From assembly GCA_023014485.1 (NCBI GenBank), contig JAJOZX010012297.1, forward strand, positions 56,335-120,334: 64,000 nucleotides of DNA. Reading direction: 5' to 3'. This document shows, in pieces, positions 22,050 to 33,926 of the stretch (the first letter of the stretch is position 1; every line of letters starts with the position of its first letter). Source of the DNA: Bathynomus jamesi (lineage: Eukaryota; Arthropoda; Malacostraca; Isopoda; Cirolanidae). The notes below the pieces were generated by a model. It saw nothing but the letters and a program-made list of their open reading frames with translations, was not told where the DNA came from and did not search any database. Made by a program: the position numbers and the translations under genes.

Positions 22050-23462
22050 TTAGAAAACTTCAATAAGCTCTCCCCTTAATCTCCTAGTTTCGAGTGAATA
22101 CAGGTCTAACTCTCTAATCCTATCTTCATAAGGCTTGTTACGCAACGACGGAATTAGTTTCGTGGCACGACGTTGAACCCTTTCTAACCTATCAACATCC
22201 TCGCGTAAATACGGGCACCAAAACTGAACTGCATATTCTAAATGAGGCCTGACTAGGGACTTGTAAAGGGCGAATATAACATCCCTAGATTTAAATTCGA
22301 AATTACGCGCTATGAAGCCTAACATCCTATTAGCTTTTGCGCAAGACTCCAGGCACTGGTTCCTAACCTTTAAATCCTTAGATACGCGTACGCCTAAATC
22401 TACTTCCTCATCAACGCTCGCTAACTCCCTATCATCCATCGTGTACGTGTAATTATTGTTGCGAAAACCTATATGCAAAACTTTACATTTGTCTACGTTA
22501 AATTGCATCTGCCACTTATCTGTCCACTCCATAATCCTATTTACATCGTCTTGGAGCCTATTACTATCGTCCTCGTTAACAACATTATCGCCTATTTTAG
22601 TATCGTCCGCGAATTTTGACACGTTACTAGTCAATCCTACATCTATGTCGTTAATGTAAATTACGAATAGCAATGAGCCTAACACTGAACCCTGTGGGAC
22701 ACCGCTACCTACATCTAACCACCCCGATTCACTACCATTAACTACGACCCTCTGTCTCCTAGCACGAAGCCATTCTTCTAACCAGTTAGCTACCTGACCG
22801 CGTATACCGTGCGCTTTGACCTTCGGAATTAGTCTCCTATGCGGAACTGTATCGAACGCCTTTTTAAAATCTAAATAAATAACGTCAGCTGCTCTATGCC
22901 TATCGTATTCGCGCACTATTTCGTTATAAAATTCTAACAAATTAGTTAAACAAGACCTATGGCGTCGAAACCCATGCTGACTACTATTAATCAAATCTCT
23001 ACTTTCTAAGTGATCGATGATACGATCCCTAACTACGGATTCCAAAAGTTTACCGACAATTGACGTTAAGCTAATGGGCCTATAATTGCTAGCTACTGCG
23101 CGGTCGCCTTTTTTAAAAATAGGCGTGACGTTAGCTAATTTGAAGTCTTCAGGAATAATCCCCGTTTCGAGTGACTGATTAAAAATCTTCGTTAAGGGGC
23201 CTACGATAACGTCTTTCAAATGTCTAGGATAAAAAGCGTCAGGGCCTGGAGCCTTGCTAACTTTTAGCCTATCGATATAATGCGCAATCTCACCCACGTA
23301 AACAGTTATTTCATCTAAAATAGTCTCGCTACTAAATGGAACGATATCGTCCACGTCGGGGACATTATTTACGTCTTCTACGGTAAAAACTGTCGCAAAA
23401 AAGTTATTGAAAATACACGCCATCGCCTGAGCGTCAGAAGCCAAAGCGCCATTAACATCCAC
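22050..23462 (-). pseudogene. CR1 ORF2 reverse transcriptase domain
   Basis: 470 codons open. Motifs in order: VSKAPGPDAFYPRHLK, ANVTPIFKKGDR, SNYRPISLTSIVGKLLE, SQHGFRRHRSCLTNLLEF, IYLDFKKAFDTVPH, GVPQGSVLGSLLFVIYIND, VSKFADDTKIG (catalytic FADD), then a thumb and the HLEYAVQFW block. The catalytic residues are intact, but the frame is separated from the endonuclease by frameshifts and a MITE, and from the tail by another shift. Confidence 0.93.
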
Positions 23463-23670
23463 TAAAGGGCCTATGTTATCTTTTACCGGCTTACGATTAT
23501 TGACGTATTCAAAAAACTTTTTTGGATTATGTTTACTATCCGCAGCTATAAGTATCTCTAAATTACGCTTGGCATTCCTAACTGATCTTTTAACCTGACA
23601 AGCTCGATATATCTATTAAAGTTAGCTGCCGTGTCATTGCGCTTATTAAGTCTATACGCTCTATTACGCT

Positions 23671-24211
23671 CAGTGGTGTAGTGCTAAATAAAGAAGTGAG
23701 GGAACGCATTTTGAAAGTATTACTCAGATGCGGGGGGGACAATGGCGAGCGCGGCGAGCCCATACAGCTGGGGGTCCAGGGGCACTGTAAGCCCCCCGGG
23801 AAATCTTTTGAAATCTGACCAATTTCAGGGATATTTTGAGGTCATATGCACTGGATATTAGGATATATTCCAAGGTTGAAGATGCAGTATTTCCAGTGTC
23901 ATTAGATATACGACATCCAGTACGATCAATAAAAATAGCTAACAACTGGAATGATTAACTAAAAAAAAGTTAACAACTGGTACGCCGTGGTGACTGTTTC
24001 ACCAGATCTTTATAGGCTAGCATTGCCTCAGTCGAAGCTAAAAGAAATGAAGCAGTTAATGATTCTTTCTCATATTTCTTCTAGGGGTGGGAATTAAAAT
24101 TTCATGACGTTAGAGATTTGTAAGTTCGGATTTATTTGAAATAGTGACGGAACGCCGTTCCGTCTACCAAAAAAAGTAAGGGAACGCCGTTCCCACAGCA
24201 CTACACCACTG
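23671..24211. mobile_element. hAT-type MITE, 541 bp
   Basis: Termini CAGTGGTGTAGTGCT and AGCACTACACCACTG, with the perfect duplication attacgct at 23663-23670 and 24212-24219. Subterminal gggaacg and ccgttcc repeats are present near both ends. Inserted in CR1 ORF2 between endonuclease and RT. Confidence 0.94.
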
Positions 24212-24455
24212 ATTACGCTCGTTTATGAACTCGCCTATTTCCCTAGTCCACCACTTCGGCCTACCATGATTTCTAGGGCGCTTGAGCCTACGAGGAATAA
24301 ACTCCTTTTCAATATTCCTAAAACTTTCTTTAAACGCCACTCAACGCAAATTTGTGTCATTACCCATAAATAAGTTATCCCAGTCCACTACTCTCATCCT
24401 ATCCGCAAAACTATCAAAATTAGCCCTACGAAAATCAGGGACTTCTATTACGTTA

Positions 24456-25161
24456 CTATCCTGGGTTTTTTATCGCTAACTTAAACCTAAGAATTTGATG
24501 ATCACTACATCCTAAACTCTCGCCTACTTCTAAACCTTCGACTATATTCTCGCCGTTCGTCATCACCAAATCTAAAATATTATCACCGCGCGTTGGTTCG
24601 TAAAATCTGTCGTAAAAAGTTATCGTCCATAAACTCAACCAATCTCAAACCCTCCTCATTACCAGTAAAATTATCGTAATTAACATTAGGGCAGTTAAAG
24701 TCTCCGACAATTATACTATTCCGATTGTCAATAAAATTACCAAGAAGTGAGTAAAATCTAGTATCTGTATCGAGGGGTTGAACGGGAGGTCTATAAACAA
24801 CAACAAAATTAAAACTAATACTACGCGCCCTAACTTCAACACATATCGCATTAATTGCTGCCGGAAAATCTAACTTAACCTCGATAGCCCTAAGGGAATT
24901 ACGAATGTACAGCAAAAGGCCTCCACCAAACCTATGTAACCTATCATTAGTAAAGAGTTTAAAACCCGGTATATCAAGTTCCCCCAACAAGTCCCGAGTC
25001 ACGGTATTCAACCAAGTTTCAGTGATAGCAACTATATCATGGTTGCCGGAATAAATTATCGCCTTAAATTCATTTAATTTATTTCTAATACTACGCGCGT
25101 TACAATAAAAGACGTTTAAGTCATTTTTTACCACGGGCCCGCGTTTTAAACTATTTTTCAC
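24456..25161 (-). pseudogene. CR1 ORF2 endonuclease domain
   Basis: Open from 25161 to 24583 and continued out of frame to 24456. Motifs: FYCNARSIRNKLNEFKAII, VAITETWL (catalytic Glu), FGGGLLLYIRNSL, VVYRPP, IIVGDFNCPN (Asp-Asn), then, after a frameshift near 24600, YEPTRGDNILDLVMTN and SLGCSDHQILRFK (Ser-Asp-His). These are the steps of an AP-type nuclease that nicks the target. One frameshift and a stop near 24470 inactivate it. Confidence 0.9.
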
Positions 25162-25199
25162 GTCGGGCCCGCGTTCCCCGGACCCACAACGTTTAAAGA

Positions 25200-25593
25200 A
25201 GGCTTCGACCTATACAGCTTTCGCACGCTTTCGTCTATTAACCTACCTAGCCTAGTATTACCTATTTCATTAAAATGAACCCCCATCTTTTATAAAAAGG
25301 CTAGGATCACTGAATTCGGACCACAGCTTTACGAAGAGTACATTTTCCTCAGCACAAATCTCTTCTAATTTATTATTCAAAAATATTGTTTTTGACGTAA
25401 TCCTAAGACCCAACCCATGCCTAGGGGTAATACCTAGAACTAAAGACCTATCTGACCTCGCCTTCAGGGACCTAATTAACCCCCTATATCTCTCCAAAAG
25501 GTCAGGCACTCTCGTATCGGGCCTATACGAGTCGTTGCCTCCTACCATTGTCACCAACATTGAGTGACGGGAGGCAACGTCAATCCTATCCAC
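25200..25593 (-). pseudogene. CR1 ORF1 part: SGNH/GDSL-type esterase-like domain
   Basis: Reads VTMVGGNDSYRPDTRVPDLL … SLVLGITPRHGLGLR … FVKLWSEFSDPSLFIKDG. After a one-base shift in a run of G near 25283 it gives DGVHFNEIGNTRLGRLI. GGND matches the SGNH block with the oxyanion Asn, and D-x-x-H near the end matches the catalytic Asp-His. Esterase-like ORF1 proteins are known in CR1 elements. The shift removes the catalytic His from the open frame. Confidence 0.75.
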
Positions 25594-25900
25594 TTCGTCT
25601 CTAACTCTGTCAACCCTGGCCCTGGGAGACAGACCCTCCTCCTCTTGGTTGGATGCCGTTCAACGAACTCTTTGTCCATGTGGCGCACTAAAGAGTCCCC
25701 CAATTAAAATAGTTTCCCCTCATTCTCGTCCCTTTCCAAATGGGCGAAAGGGTTCGAAACCTCGATAGGGAGGGGATTCCTATCACCTAACGTACGCGGC
25801 CTAGCTCCACCCTTAACCTCTCTATATCCCTCGCTATCTACTACTCTCGGACTAACCTTAACCCCTTCCTCAACTCTATCCAACCTTCCCGATAAGCTAC

Positions 25901-26191
25901 CTAAAGTAGAAATAGGTTACGCACCTCACCCTTCAAATTACTAACGTCTTCAACGTTAGTATTGGTTCGGCTTCCGTCAACCGTAGCCCTACCCCTGCCC
26001 TCATCAAGCGTTGCAAGTCTTTCGGTTACCTCACGTACACTGCGTTTTATGTCAACTAATTCCTCCATGAACTCGCAAAAGAAACAAACTGATCTATTGG
26101 TAATCGCCATGGGACCGCCGTTATAATCCTTAAATTCCGAATACCACCGGTTTACCCTACACCTAACACACGACGCTTTCTGCGACGGCAT
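25901..26191 (-). pseudogene. CR1 ORF1 N-terminal part, Cys-rich
   Basis: Begins MPSQKASCVRCRVNRWYSEF. Cysteine pairs CVRC and CFFC, 27 residues apart, could bind zinc, and a predicted helical stretch DIKRSVREVTERLATLDE follows. It precedes the esterase-like part in the same direction; the linker 25600-25900 has stops and frameshifts. Probably the start of the same ORF1. Confidence 0.6.
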
Positions 26192-27149
26192 CGCGCAATT
26201 AAAAATTAGTTTAAACCGTCACAGGTATAAGTTAAATTAAGCCGGCACGCTATGGAAACTTCTAAATCGCTAAAAACCACTAATATTCAATTACTTAACT
26301 ATAACAACGTGAATTTAAACGCAAGTATATAAAATTCAAAACTATCCAAAAGTAAAATTCTCAGCAATATACAAAAGTAGATGCAATATCAGAGAGCTCA
26401 GGAATGCGTCCGTTCGGTACAGAGTCTGGCTGACGAATGAGTAGATCCAGTCTACAAGTCTGTTTCCTAATTTTCTTATGCCTGAGTTTTTTCATCAAAC
26501 TCTAATAAGAAAAAATTACTAATTAATAAACCTAACAAAATAGTTAGTGCCTCAGATAAGCTAGCCTCCCCTTCTCTGTAAATCCTAACATATATAATAT
26601 CAGGTACAGCAGCTTCGACTTCATTGTATGAATCACTTGCCTAACATCATCCTTCCTAATATGAAGCTTATAAGAAAGCCTGGGTTTACAGAATCTAAAG
26701 AATTAAAAGCAAAGTTATTCAAGTTTTCTTTAGTAAAAATAGAACTGGACTAATCATTAAAAAATCAACAATATCCTGATCATTTTCAAATATCCTATAA
26801 TCATGTTCTATTGGGCCAATCCTATCATGTTTTTATTATTATATTTATAAAAACTAAAGAATTTCTTTGGATCTTTATTGCTATTTCTAACGATTTATTT
26901 CACCATGCTTTTTGCTCTTCCTAATCAAACTATTTAACATATTTCTTAACTGCACCTATAATTATCCAAGTCCCCAAGGCTATTAGCTATTGCTTTTAAA
27001 TTACCTGAATACCCTTTTCTTATCTTTAATCATTTTAGCTATTTATATATTCCATCACAAAGGTTTTGCTAATGTACAGGCAGTTTTTACATAGTGGAGC
27101 CACCTCGATGGGCCGAAGTGGCCCCTAGTGTGCCCACTATAAAAATTTC

Positions 27150-27614
27150 TTATGTTCTAATACACCTACATTGTATATTCTCTAAAATTTCTTGGAATCT
27201 AGACCACATCTCAATAGCATTTTTATTGGCAAATTGATTGTCCCACTTTACTGAACCTAACAACTCCCTAAATTTACTATAGTCACCTTTTGAGAAGCGA
27301 AGGACTGGATGGTCATTGTTGACTAGATCCTTATTTAATTTTATCTTAAAACGTATGATCAAGTGGTCACTATTCCCTAATGACTCTCCTACTGCAAGTT
27401 CCCTTATAAGCTCATGTTCATTGGAAAGAACCAGATTTAAGATTGGTTGTTCCCTAGTTGGTTTGTCTACAAATTGGGTTAAAAAACAATCGTTACAGCA
27501 GTTAATGAAGAAGTTTCCTAATGATAGTCCCCATTCCCCAACCATTGTAAATTCGCACTGTATTGCTTCATATACATTACCAAGTACCTGAAACCTGTTA
27601 TTAGTTGCTACCAC
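27150..27614 (-). pseudogene. CR1 endonuclease C-terminal part and linker
   Basis: 154 codons: GNFFINCCNDCFLTQFVDKP, TREQPILNLVLSNEHELI, VGESLGNSDHLIIRFKIKL (the SDH catalytic block), then NAIEMWSRFQEILENI. The SDH block ends the AP endonuclease domain. The N-terminal half of the nuclease is missing and replaced by sequence reading into ORF1, so there is an internal deletion. Confidence 0.8.
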
Positions 27615-27661
27615 ATAATTACTATTCTAATCCTATTCCCTGACTGACCTTTGACTTTGTG

Positions 27662-27945
27662 TCATCCATTAGGCCTAACTTTACTTGCATCTGCGTCCTT
27701 ATCACAAGCACTAGTCTTAGGATTAACCTTACTTGGACCTGTGCCCTTATCACTTACACTAGACTTGGGATCAACCTTATTTGGACTTCCATCCTTGTCA
27801 CTAACACTAGCGCTAGGCTTAGGCTCAACCTCACCATGACTTCCATTAATATTTCTTGTATTTGACCCACTTTCTGACCTAGCTGGTCCATTAACCTTAT
27901 TAGCTACACTATTACTCATTGGGACAACTAACCCACCTAACTCGG
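27662..27945 (-). pseudogene. CR1 ORF1 serine-rich region
   Basis: About 94 codons of low-complexity SDK-type repeats (SVSDKDGSPNKVDPKSS, SVSDKGTGPSKVNPKTS). Three related 15-residue units are visible. It ends on the right at the terminus of the Sola-like element. It probably linked the PHD finger to the rest of ORF1; I do not recognise a further domain. Confidence 0.55.
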
Positions 27946-28683
27946 GGGTCATTCCACGTCAAGTGGACCAATTTTGGAAAAGTGCCCACCTCACCATGTC
28001 AGATTTTGTTCTAACTTTGCTCACAGATTCCTTTAAGCCTTAAAGGAAGTTCTGCAAAGTGTTAGTTCCATATCTCTTGTGGTTCTGTCACTAGGGCTCC
28101 AAGAGCATGGGCTACTTTGTCCATCACATTGAGCGCCGAATTATTTGTGCCATTTTTAGCTAGTCAGCATTCCACAGTAACAAATCCTTCTGCTTTGAAA
28201 ATTTGCTCCTAGGGTCAAAATTTACTGTAGATTTCAAAACTCACATTACTAGAGCTCTAGGAAGTATAGCTTTTCCATAAAATATCCCCAAAGTAGGCTT
28301 CAAATTACATTTTGATTCCTGGGAAGCCACTTTTAGAAAATTATAGCTCTGGATCTACTTGACTCTGTGAGCTTTTGTTAAAAACCAAGAAAGTACTGCC
28401 CATATGCTACAAAATGTTTCAATCCGGATCTTCCTACCTCTTCTAGTTGCTGAGTTATAAGGCATCAAAAATGGCAGAAATTAATTTATGTTACAAAATT
28501 GTCCCATCTTTAAAGCTCAAAATGATCATGTGGAACGGCTCGCACCATACTCTAACAAAAAACCAATGAAAAGAGCATGTCCTGAAATACTAGGGCCTAG
28601 TTTTTTATTTTGGTGTCTTGCTTTTTTGTAGGTCTAGTAGAGCTTTGAAATTTTGTTCCGTGTGATGTTTCTAGCGTTATAAT
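27946..28683 (+). repeat. Left long terminal inverted repeat of Sola-like element
   Basis: Inverted copy of 37750-38475. The two arms match over almost their whole length with scattered substitutions and small indels. Non-coding; ends just before the first coding exon (ATG at 28843). Confidence 0.88.
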
Positions 28684-28968
28684 TGTTATTTCTTTGGCAC
28701 AATGTTTTATTTTTCTTTTATTCTTATTACCGATTATATAGTGCAGGACTCGGTGCTATGTGCTAGGCTATACATAATATTTTTATTGATGTTCAACAAC
28801 ATGTAATACATGACTATTATTGTTTTCAGATCAAAACTGAAAATGGCCGAATCATCAGATACTAGTAGTGTTCATGTGGGAGAACCCATGGACACTGAAA
28901 GAAAACTCTTACAGGGTGAAACGGAAGCTAGCACAAGTCAGCAGAGGTGCAGAAATTGTGAAGATTAT

Positions 28969-30575
28969 ATGAAAATAAAAACCTACTCTAATAGACAGAG
29001 TTTATTTCCACAACAGTTTCGATGCCCACTGGCACCCTCCTCGGGTGGATACAGAAAAACGAACCAAAACAAGAGGGAAAAACAGTCCAGGGACCGACCG
29101 TTAAGAAATTCGCACCTAGGTTAGATCCCGTTCTCCCGACACCGGAAGGGCATTTTCATTAAAGGGACCCGCTTATAAGTACATTCGCACAAATTTAAAA
29201 CTATCTTCCTGTTCTAAACATACGTACAGATTCTATTATTTTTTTACATAATTATTACATTTATTATTAAATTTATTACATTTAATATTGCATTATTATT
29301 TATTACAGAAATTATAAATTTACTATTACATTGGTTATTACATTGTTGTTTATTATACAGAACTTATAAACCGAAAAACGAATGAAAAAGGCGAGAAGGA
29401 AACAATCCAGAGACCATTGAGAAATTTGCGCCTAGGTTAGATACCGTTCTCCCGACACCGGAAGGGCATTTTATTACAGGGTCCCGCTTATAAGTACATT
29501 CGCACAAATTAAAATTATCTACTTGTTCTATACATACAGATTCTAATATTTTGACATAATTACTGCATTTACTATTGCATTTACATTTTTTTTAACATTT
29601 ATTATTATTACCTTTACCCTAATTATTAAATTTATAATATTACCTTTATTACTACATCTGTTGCATTTATATTTATTTCCACATTTATTACTCCCATTAT
29701 TACATTTACATTTACGTTTATTATTTCTACATTTTAAAAAAAAAAAAAAAAAAAAATCGAATGAACTAAAAGCGAGTAAGGAAACAATCCAGAGACCTTT
29801 AAGAAATTCACACTTAGGTTAGAACACGTTTCCCCGACTCCGTAAGGGATTTTTTTACCAAGAATCTCATTAAAGGGTCTAACTTATAAGTACCTTCGCA
29901 CAAATTAAAATTATCTACTTTTTCTATACATACAGATTCTATTATTTTTCTTTTGACATAATTATTACATTTATAAAGTACCTTACTTGATTCCCAATCT
30001 ACAGCATGATTATTTTGGCTGGCGTGATAAAAAAAATGGCATTATTAGTATTACAACTTCTGAAGGCATATTTGTGTTCTTTAATACGGGTTTCAATATT
30101 TCTTCCAGTTTCTCCCACGTATACTAAATCACAACTTTTACAGAGAATGCTGTAGACACAGGCTTGTTCCTGTTTTGCAACGTTATTCCAATTTACTTTT
30201 CACGGTAGACGAATATTTGAACGCCAAAGCAAACTTAAAATCTTTCGTCAACGGTTTTACTCTTTCTAAGCCGGCAATGTAAGGCAAACTCACATATTGT
30301 TTTCGGTTAACAAGGTTCCCGAGGGGCATAAAAAGATTTTCTGGCTTTAAAATACGCCTTTCTAATAAACCACTCAGGATATTTTAAATCCTTAAAAATG
30401 TTCCAAATCTTTGAATTTTCCGGGTCCAGCAAATGTGGGCTACAAATCTTGAGTGCTCTTAGAAACATGGAAGAAATAATTGAGCTTTTAACCCCTTCAT
30501 CATGATATGAAAAATAATGAATGTACGAATTACAATAAGTAGGTTTTCTATAGACCGTGAAATTGGGCTTTCCGC
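28969..30575 (-). pseudogene. Inverted Penelope 3' part: RT end, GIY-YIG and UTR repeats
   Basis: The reverse complement of about 33023-33926 plus 35253-35570. Coding sequence for the RT thumb and GIY-YIG domain lies at about 30000-30575, degenerate with frameshifts. Three related UTR units follow to the left (about 29745-29990, 29370-29560, 28980-29225), each with a ttctcccgacaccgg-type stretch. The break at 30575/30576 is abrupt, marking the inversion junction. Confidence 0.85.
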
Positions 30576-31241
30576 CTTAAACCCGATAAAAACATTGTTT
30601 TAGATTTTGTGTCTTCCGTAGTTAATTCCAGGGTGGATATTCCGTGTTTAAATGGTTTGATTTTGAGCAAGTTTCTGGAACATTTCAACTCAATGGACTC
30701 TATTCCCAAAAGATTCCGGTTAGCTTTAGACAAGCTCAGGAAGAACGAAGCAATATTTGTCACTAAAGCGAACAAAAGTAACACTGTGGTTATTTTGGAC
30801 AAGTGTGATTATAAACAAAAAAAAAAGGAAGCGTTACTTAGTGATGAATTCACCTACACCAAAGTGAGATCGTCCCCCCTGAAGCGTCTTTCTGCCGAAT
30901 TCAACAAAACCATCAGGAACTTATTAAAAGATGTCCCGGCGATTGATCCTAAAAGATTTCTACAGATTAACCCCAAACTACCCCACATTTACGGCCTACC
31001 CAAAACCCATAAGATTAATATACCACTCCGTCCCATTATTTCACACAGGGGTTCCTTTAGTTATAGGTTATCTAAATTTCTTGCAGATAAATTATCCCCA
31101 TTAGTTGGTAAATTTTCAGGCTCGCACATCACTAATTCCTGTGACTTTATTAACAAAGTTATGTCTTTAGATTTAAAACGGGGAAGAATGATCAGTTTTG
31201 ACGTCGAGTCCTTGTTTACGAAAGTTCCCATTGATGATGTA

Positions 31242-32607
31242 CGGGGCTCCAATAAACCTTAGTCCCCCCGCCCATGGCCTAAACCATTAGAGGTACAGTA
31301 AAACTAAACATACCTTACAAAAGAGAATCCTGCATTTAATGAGAAACAATTAAAACTTGGTGTTCCCGCTATTGGCTTCCAAGACAGCCTGAATTCGCTT
31401 TGGGTAGCTTGCCAAAAGTGACGTGAATAGATCTTGATCGTTACGCAAATTTGCTAAAACAGTTTCAATGTGTTGCGTCATTGTATTCTTCGAAAATCGA
31501 TTTGCTGCAGGTTCTTGAAACAAGAGACATTCAACCTTGTCCTTTATAACTGATCCAATGTGTTCACAGACGTTCAGGTCAGGAGAATTTCCTGGCCATT
31601 CTTCATTTCCAAAAAATCGATCTCATGGTTCCGCAACAACTGTTGAGTGGCTAATGCCTTAAAGCAGGGGGCCTTATCGTGCAGAAGTGTGACGTGATCG
31701 ACATTCATAACATTGTTTGGGTTTCTTAGAAAAGGAATGACATGCTGGGATAGAATAATATCACGAAAATACTGTCCATCCCAACTCTGACCATTTGGCT
31801 TCAGCACCCACATGAGCTTCTTTGCAGTAAACAAAACAAACACACCAACACAGTCAGGACTTTTTAATAATTCGCGATAATGTTCATTGTCATCGATTTC
31901 ATCTGGTGTTGTGGCCACACTCGATCATTTTGGTAGTTAAGCCGACGTGTTACGTAAACAAAAAATTCATCGGAGACAGCTAAATGTATGAAATCATCCA
32001 CATCCCAATCTTCAAGATAATGGGCAAACCACATTCTGTCATTGATGTTAAGTTGGGTTTTTCTTGGCTTTGGAAGTTCATGCCAAGGCTTTAAAACTTG
32101 CCTATGACGGTACAATCGAATGATCTCACCACTAACGATCTTTCCTCTCAACACTTCGATCTCTCTAGAAAGTTTAGCACAGCTGTTTTTCCGCTTACGC
32201 GTACCGCTTTCAATGATGTCCTTTGTTTCCTGAGAGAGTGGCAAATTTGGGCACCTAGATTTGGTTGTATCCATTTCACATTCATCCAAAGTTTTATTCC
32301 AATTTCTTTTGACGAAGTCCTCACTTCTTCGCAACTTTTTGGCAACCCATGAACGTGTTATAAAGGTGGCTCCAGCATCACGAGCTTCCCGAAATGTTAT
32401 TGCTCATATGCGATCTATCACACGTTGCCTCTCCGAATCACCAATTAATTGAGAAGCCATTATATTATCACTTTATCAGCTAGAGTAATTTTAATACCTG
32501 CAATAAATAAAGAATTTTATATATTTTTATAATCACTAAAAACTATTTCGATATAAGTAAACATGTAAGCTGGAAATGGAGGGGGACTAAGGTTTTTTGA
32601 AACCTCT
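31242..32607 (-). mobile_element. Tc1/mariner element, DD38E-like spacing
   Basis: 1,366 bp with ~27-bp imperfect inverted termini (both contain aaaccttagtccccc) and TA duplicated at 31240-31241 and 32608-32609. Removing the element restores the Penelope reading VPIDDV-LSFLDRKL. It carries one degenerate transposase on the minus strand. Confidence 0.93.
31350..32460 (-). pseudogene. Tc1/mariner transposase, broken
   Basis: Starts MASQLIGDSERQ at 32460, with helix-turn-helix regions in the first ~110 residues (ATFITRSWVAKKLRRSED), catalytic AVSDEFFVYV (first Asp), LLHDKAPCFKALATQQLL (second Asp) and EWPGNSPDLNVCEHI (Glu). Between the second Asp and the Glu I count 38 residues if a single missing T near 31614 is allowed for. 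This spacing fits the DD38E (Intruder-like) group of Tc1/mariner. Defects: an in-frame stop near 32404 and frameshifts near 31915 and 31614. Ends at TAA 31350-31352. Confidence 0.85.
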
Positions 32608-33926
32608 TACTTAGTTTTTTAGATAGAAAATTGCCAACATGTAACGTAGAACTAGGCATGCCCATTGCCCACATCTGTATTTTTAGAACTGATAAAACAC
32701 TGTGTCACCAATAATGCCTTCTCCTTCGGTGAAGAATTTTATTTGCAACGTTTTGGTATGGGAATGGGGTCCCCTTTATCCCCAATACTGAGTATATTAT
32801 TCATGGAATATTATGAGTCGCAATTGTTGCAAACAATATGTCCCAGGAATCTAATTTGGTTTCATTATGTAGATGATATTTTCTCATTTTGGCCTGACCA
32901 CTGGAACAAATTCGACACTTCCTTTCAGTCATTAAATGATCTTGTTCCCTCCATTAAATTTAAATATGAATGGGAGAACGACAAACAATTACCTTTTCTA
33001 GATGTTTTGGTTATTAACGAAAGCGGAAAGCCCAATTTCACGGTCTATAGAAAACCTACTCATTGTAATTTGTACATTTATTATTTTTCATATCATGATG
33101 AAGGGATTAAAAGCTCAATTATTTCTTCCATGTTTCTAAGAGCACTCAGGATTTGTGGCCCACATTTGCTGGACCCGGAAAATTCAAAGATTTGGAACAT
33201 TTTTAAGGATTTAAAATATCCTGAGTGGTTTATCAGAAAGGCGTATTTTAAAGCCAGAAAATCTTTTTATGCCCCTCCGGAACCTTCAGTTAACCAAAAA
33301 CAATATGTGAGTTTGCCTTACATTGCCGGCTTAGAGAGAGTAAAACCGTTGACGAAAGATTTTAAGTTTGCTTTGGCGTTCAAATATTCGTCTACCGTGA
33401 AAAGTAAATTGGTTAGGAATAACGTTGCAAAACAGGAACAAGCCTGTGTCTACAGCATTCCCTGTAAAAGTTGTGATTTAGTATACGTGGGAGAAACTGG
33501 AAGAAATATTGAAACCCGTATTAAAGAACACAAATATGTCTTCAGAAGTTGTAATACTAATAATGCCATTTTTTTTATCACGCCAGCCAAAATAATCATG
33601 CTGTAGATTGGGAATCAAGTAAGGTACTTTATAAATGTAATAATTATGTCAAAAGAAAAATAATAGAATCTGTATGTATAGAAAAAGTAGATAATTTTAA
33701 TTTGTGCAAAGGTACTTATAAGTTAGACCCTTTAATGAGATTCTTGGTCAAAAAATCCCTTACGGAGTCGGGGGAACGTGTTCTAACCTAAGTGTGAATT
33801 TCTTAAAGGTCTCTGGATTGTTTCCTTACTCGCTTTTAGTTCATTCGATTTTTTTTTTTTGTAAAATGTAGGAATAATAAACGTAAATGTAAATGTAATA
33901 ATGGAAGTAATAAATGTGGAAATAAA

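Larger units (their letters stand above)
21685..26480 (-). mobile_element. CR1-like LINE with esterase-type ORF1
   Basis: Minus-strand order: 5' UTR (about 26200-26480), ORF1, ORF2 endonuclease, reverse transcriptase, 3' UTR, and a poly-A tail (poly-T at 21687-21702). A hAT MITE (23671-24211) lies between nuclease and RT. The 5' border is approximate because no target duplication was found. Confidence 0.85.
26500..27945 (-). mobile_element. CR1-like LINE with PHD finger, middle segment
   Basis: Minus-strand LINE piece that carries ORF1 C-terminus (27662-27945), a short remnant of the nuclease end (27150-27614) and a degenerate pre-RT linker (about 26750-27100, e.g. KDPKKFFSFY). It is the continuation of PHD-finger sequence at 38516-38736 and 43187-43249, from which it is separated by two DNA transposons. 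No RT domain follows; the left border is obscured by the neighbouring CR1. Confidence 0.65.
30609..33606 (+). pseudogene. Penelope reverse transcriptase with GIY-YIG nuclease
   Basis: Two open halves, 30609-31241 and 32610-33606, rejoin at the TA where a mariner is inserted. First half: PHIYGLPKTHKINIPLRPII (Penelope RT signature) and ISFDVESLFTKVPIDDV (first RT Asp). Second half: FGMGMGSPLSPILSILFMEY, FHYVDDIFSFW (catalytic VDD), FLDVLV, YRKPTHC, then a C-terminal SIPCKSCDLVYVGETGRNIE, the GIY-YIG nuclease used for target cutting. The N-terminus is missing at the inversion junction. A shift near 32650 separates the halves further. Confidence 0.9.

Noticed and set aside
28810..29124. Apparent 104-codon gene spanning the Penelope border
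   Set aside because: It joins the first Sola-like exon to Penelope UTR read in the wrong sense; the border at 28968/28969 is fixed by the 14-bp target copy.
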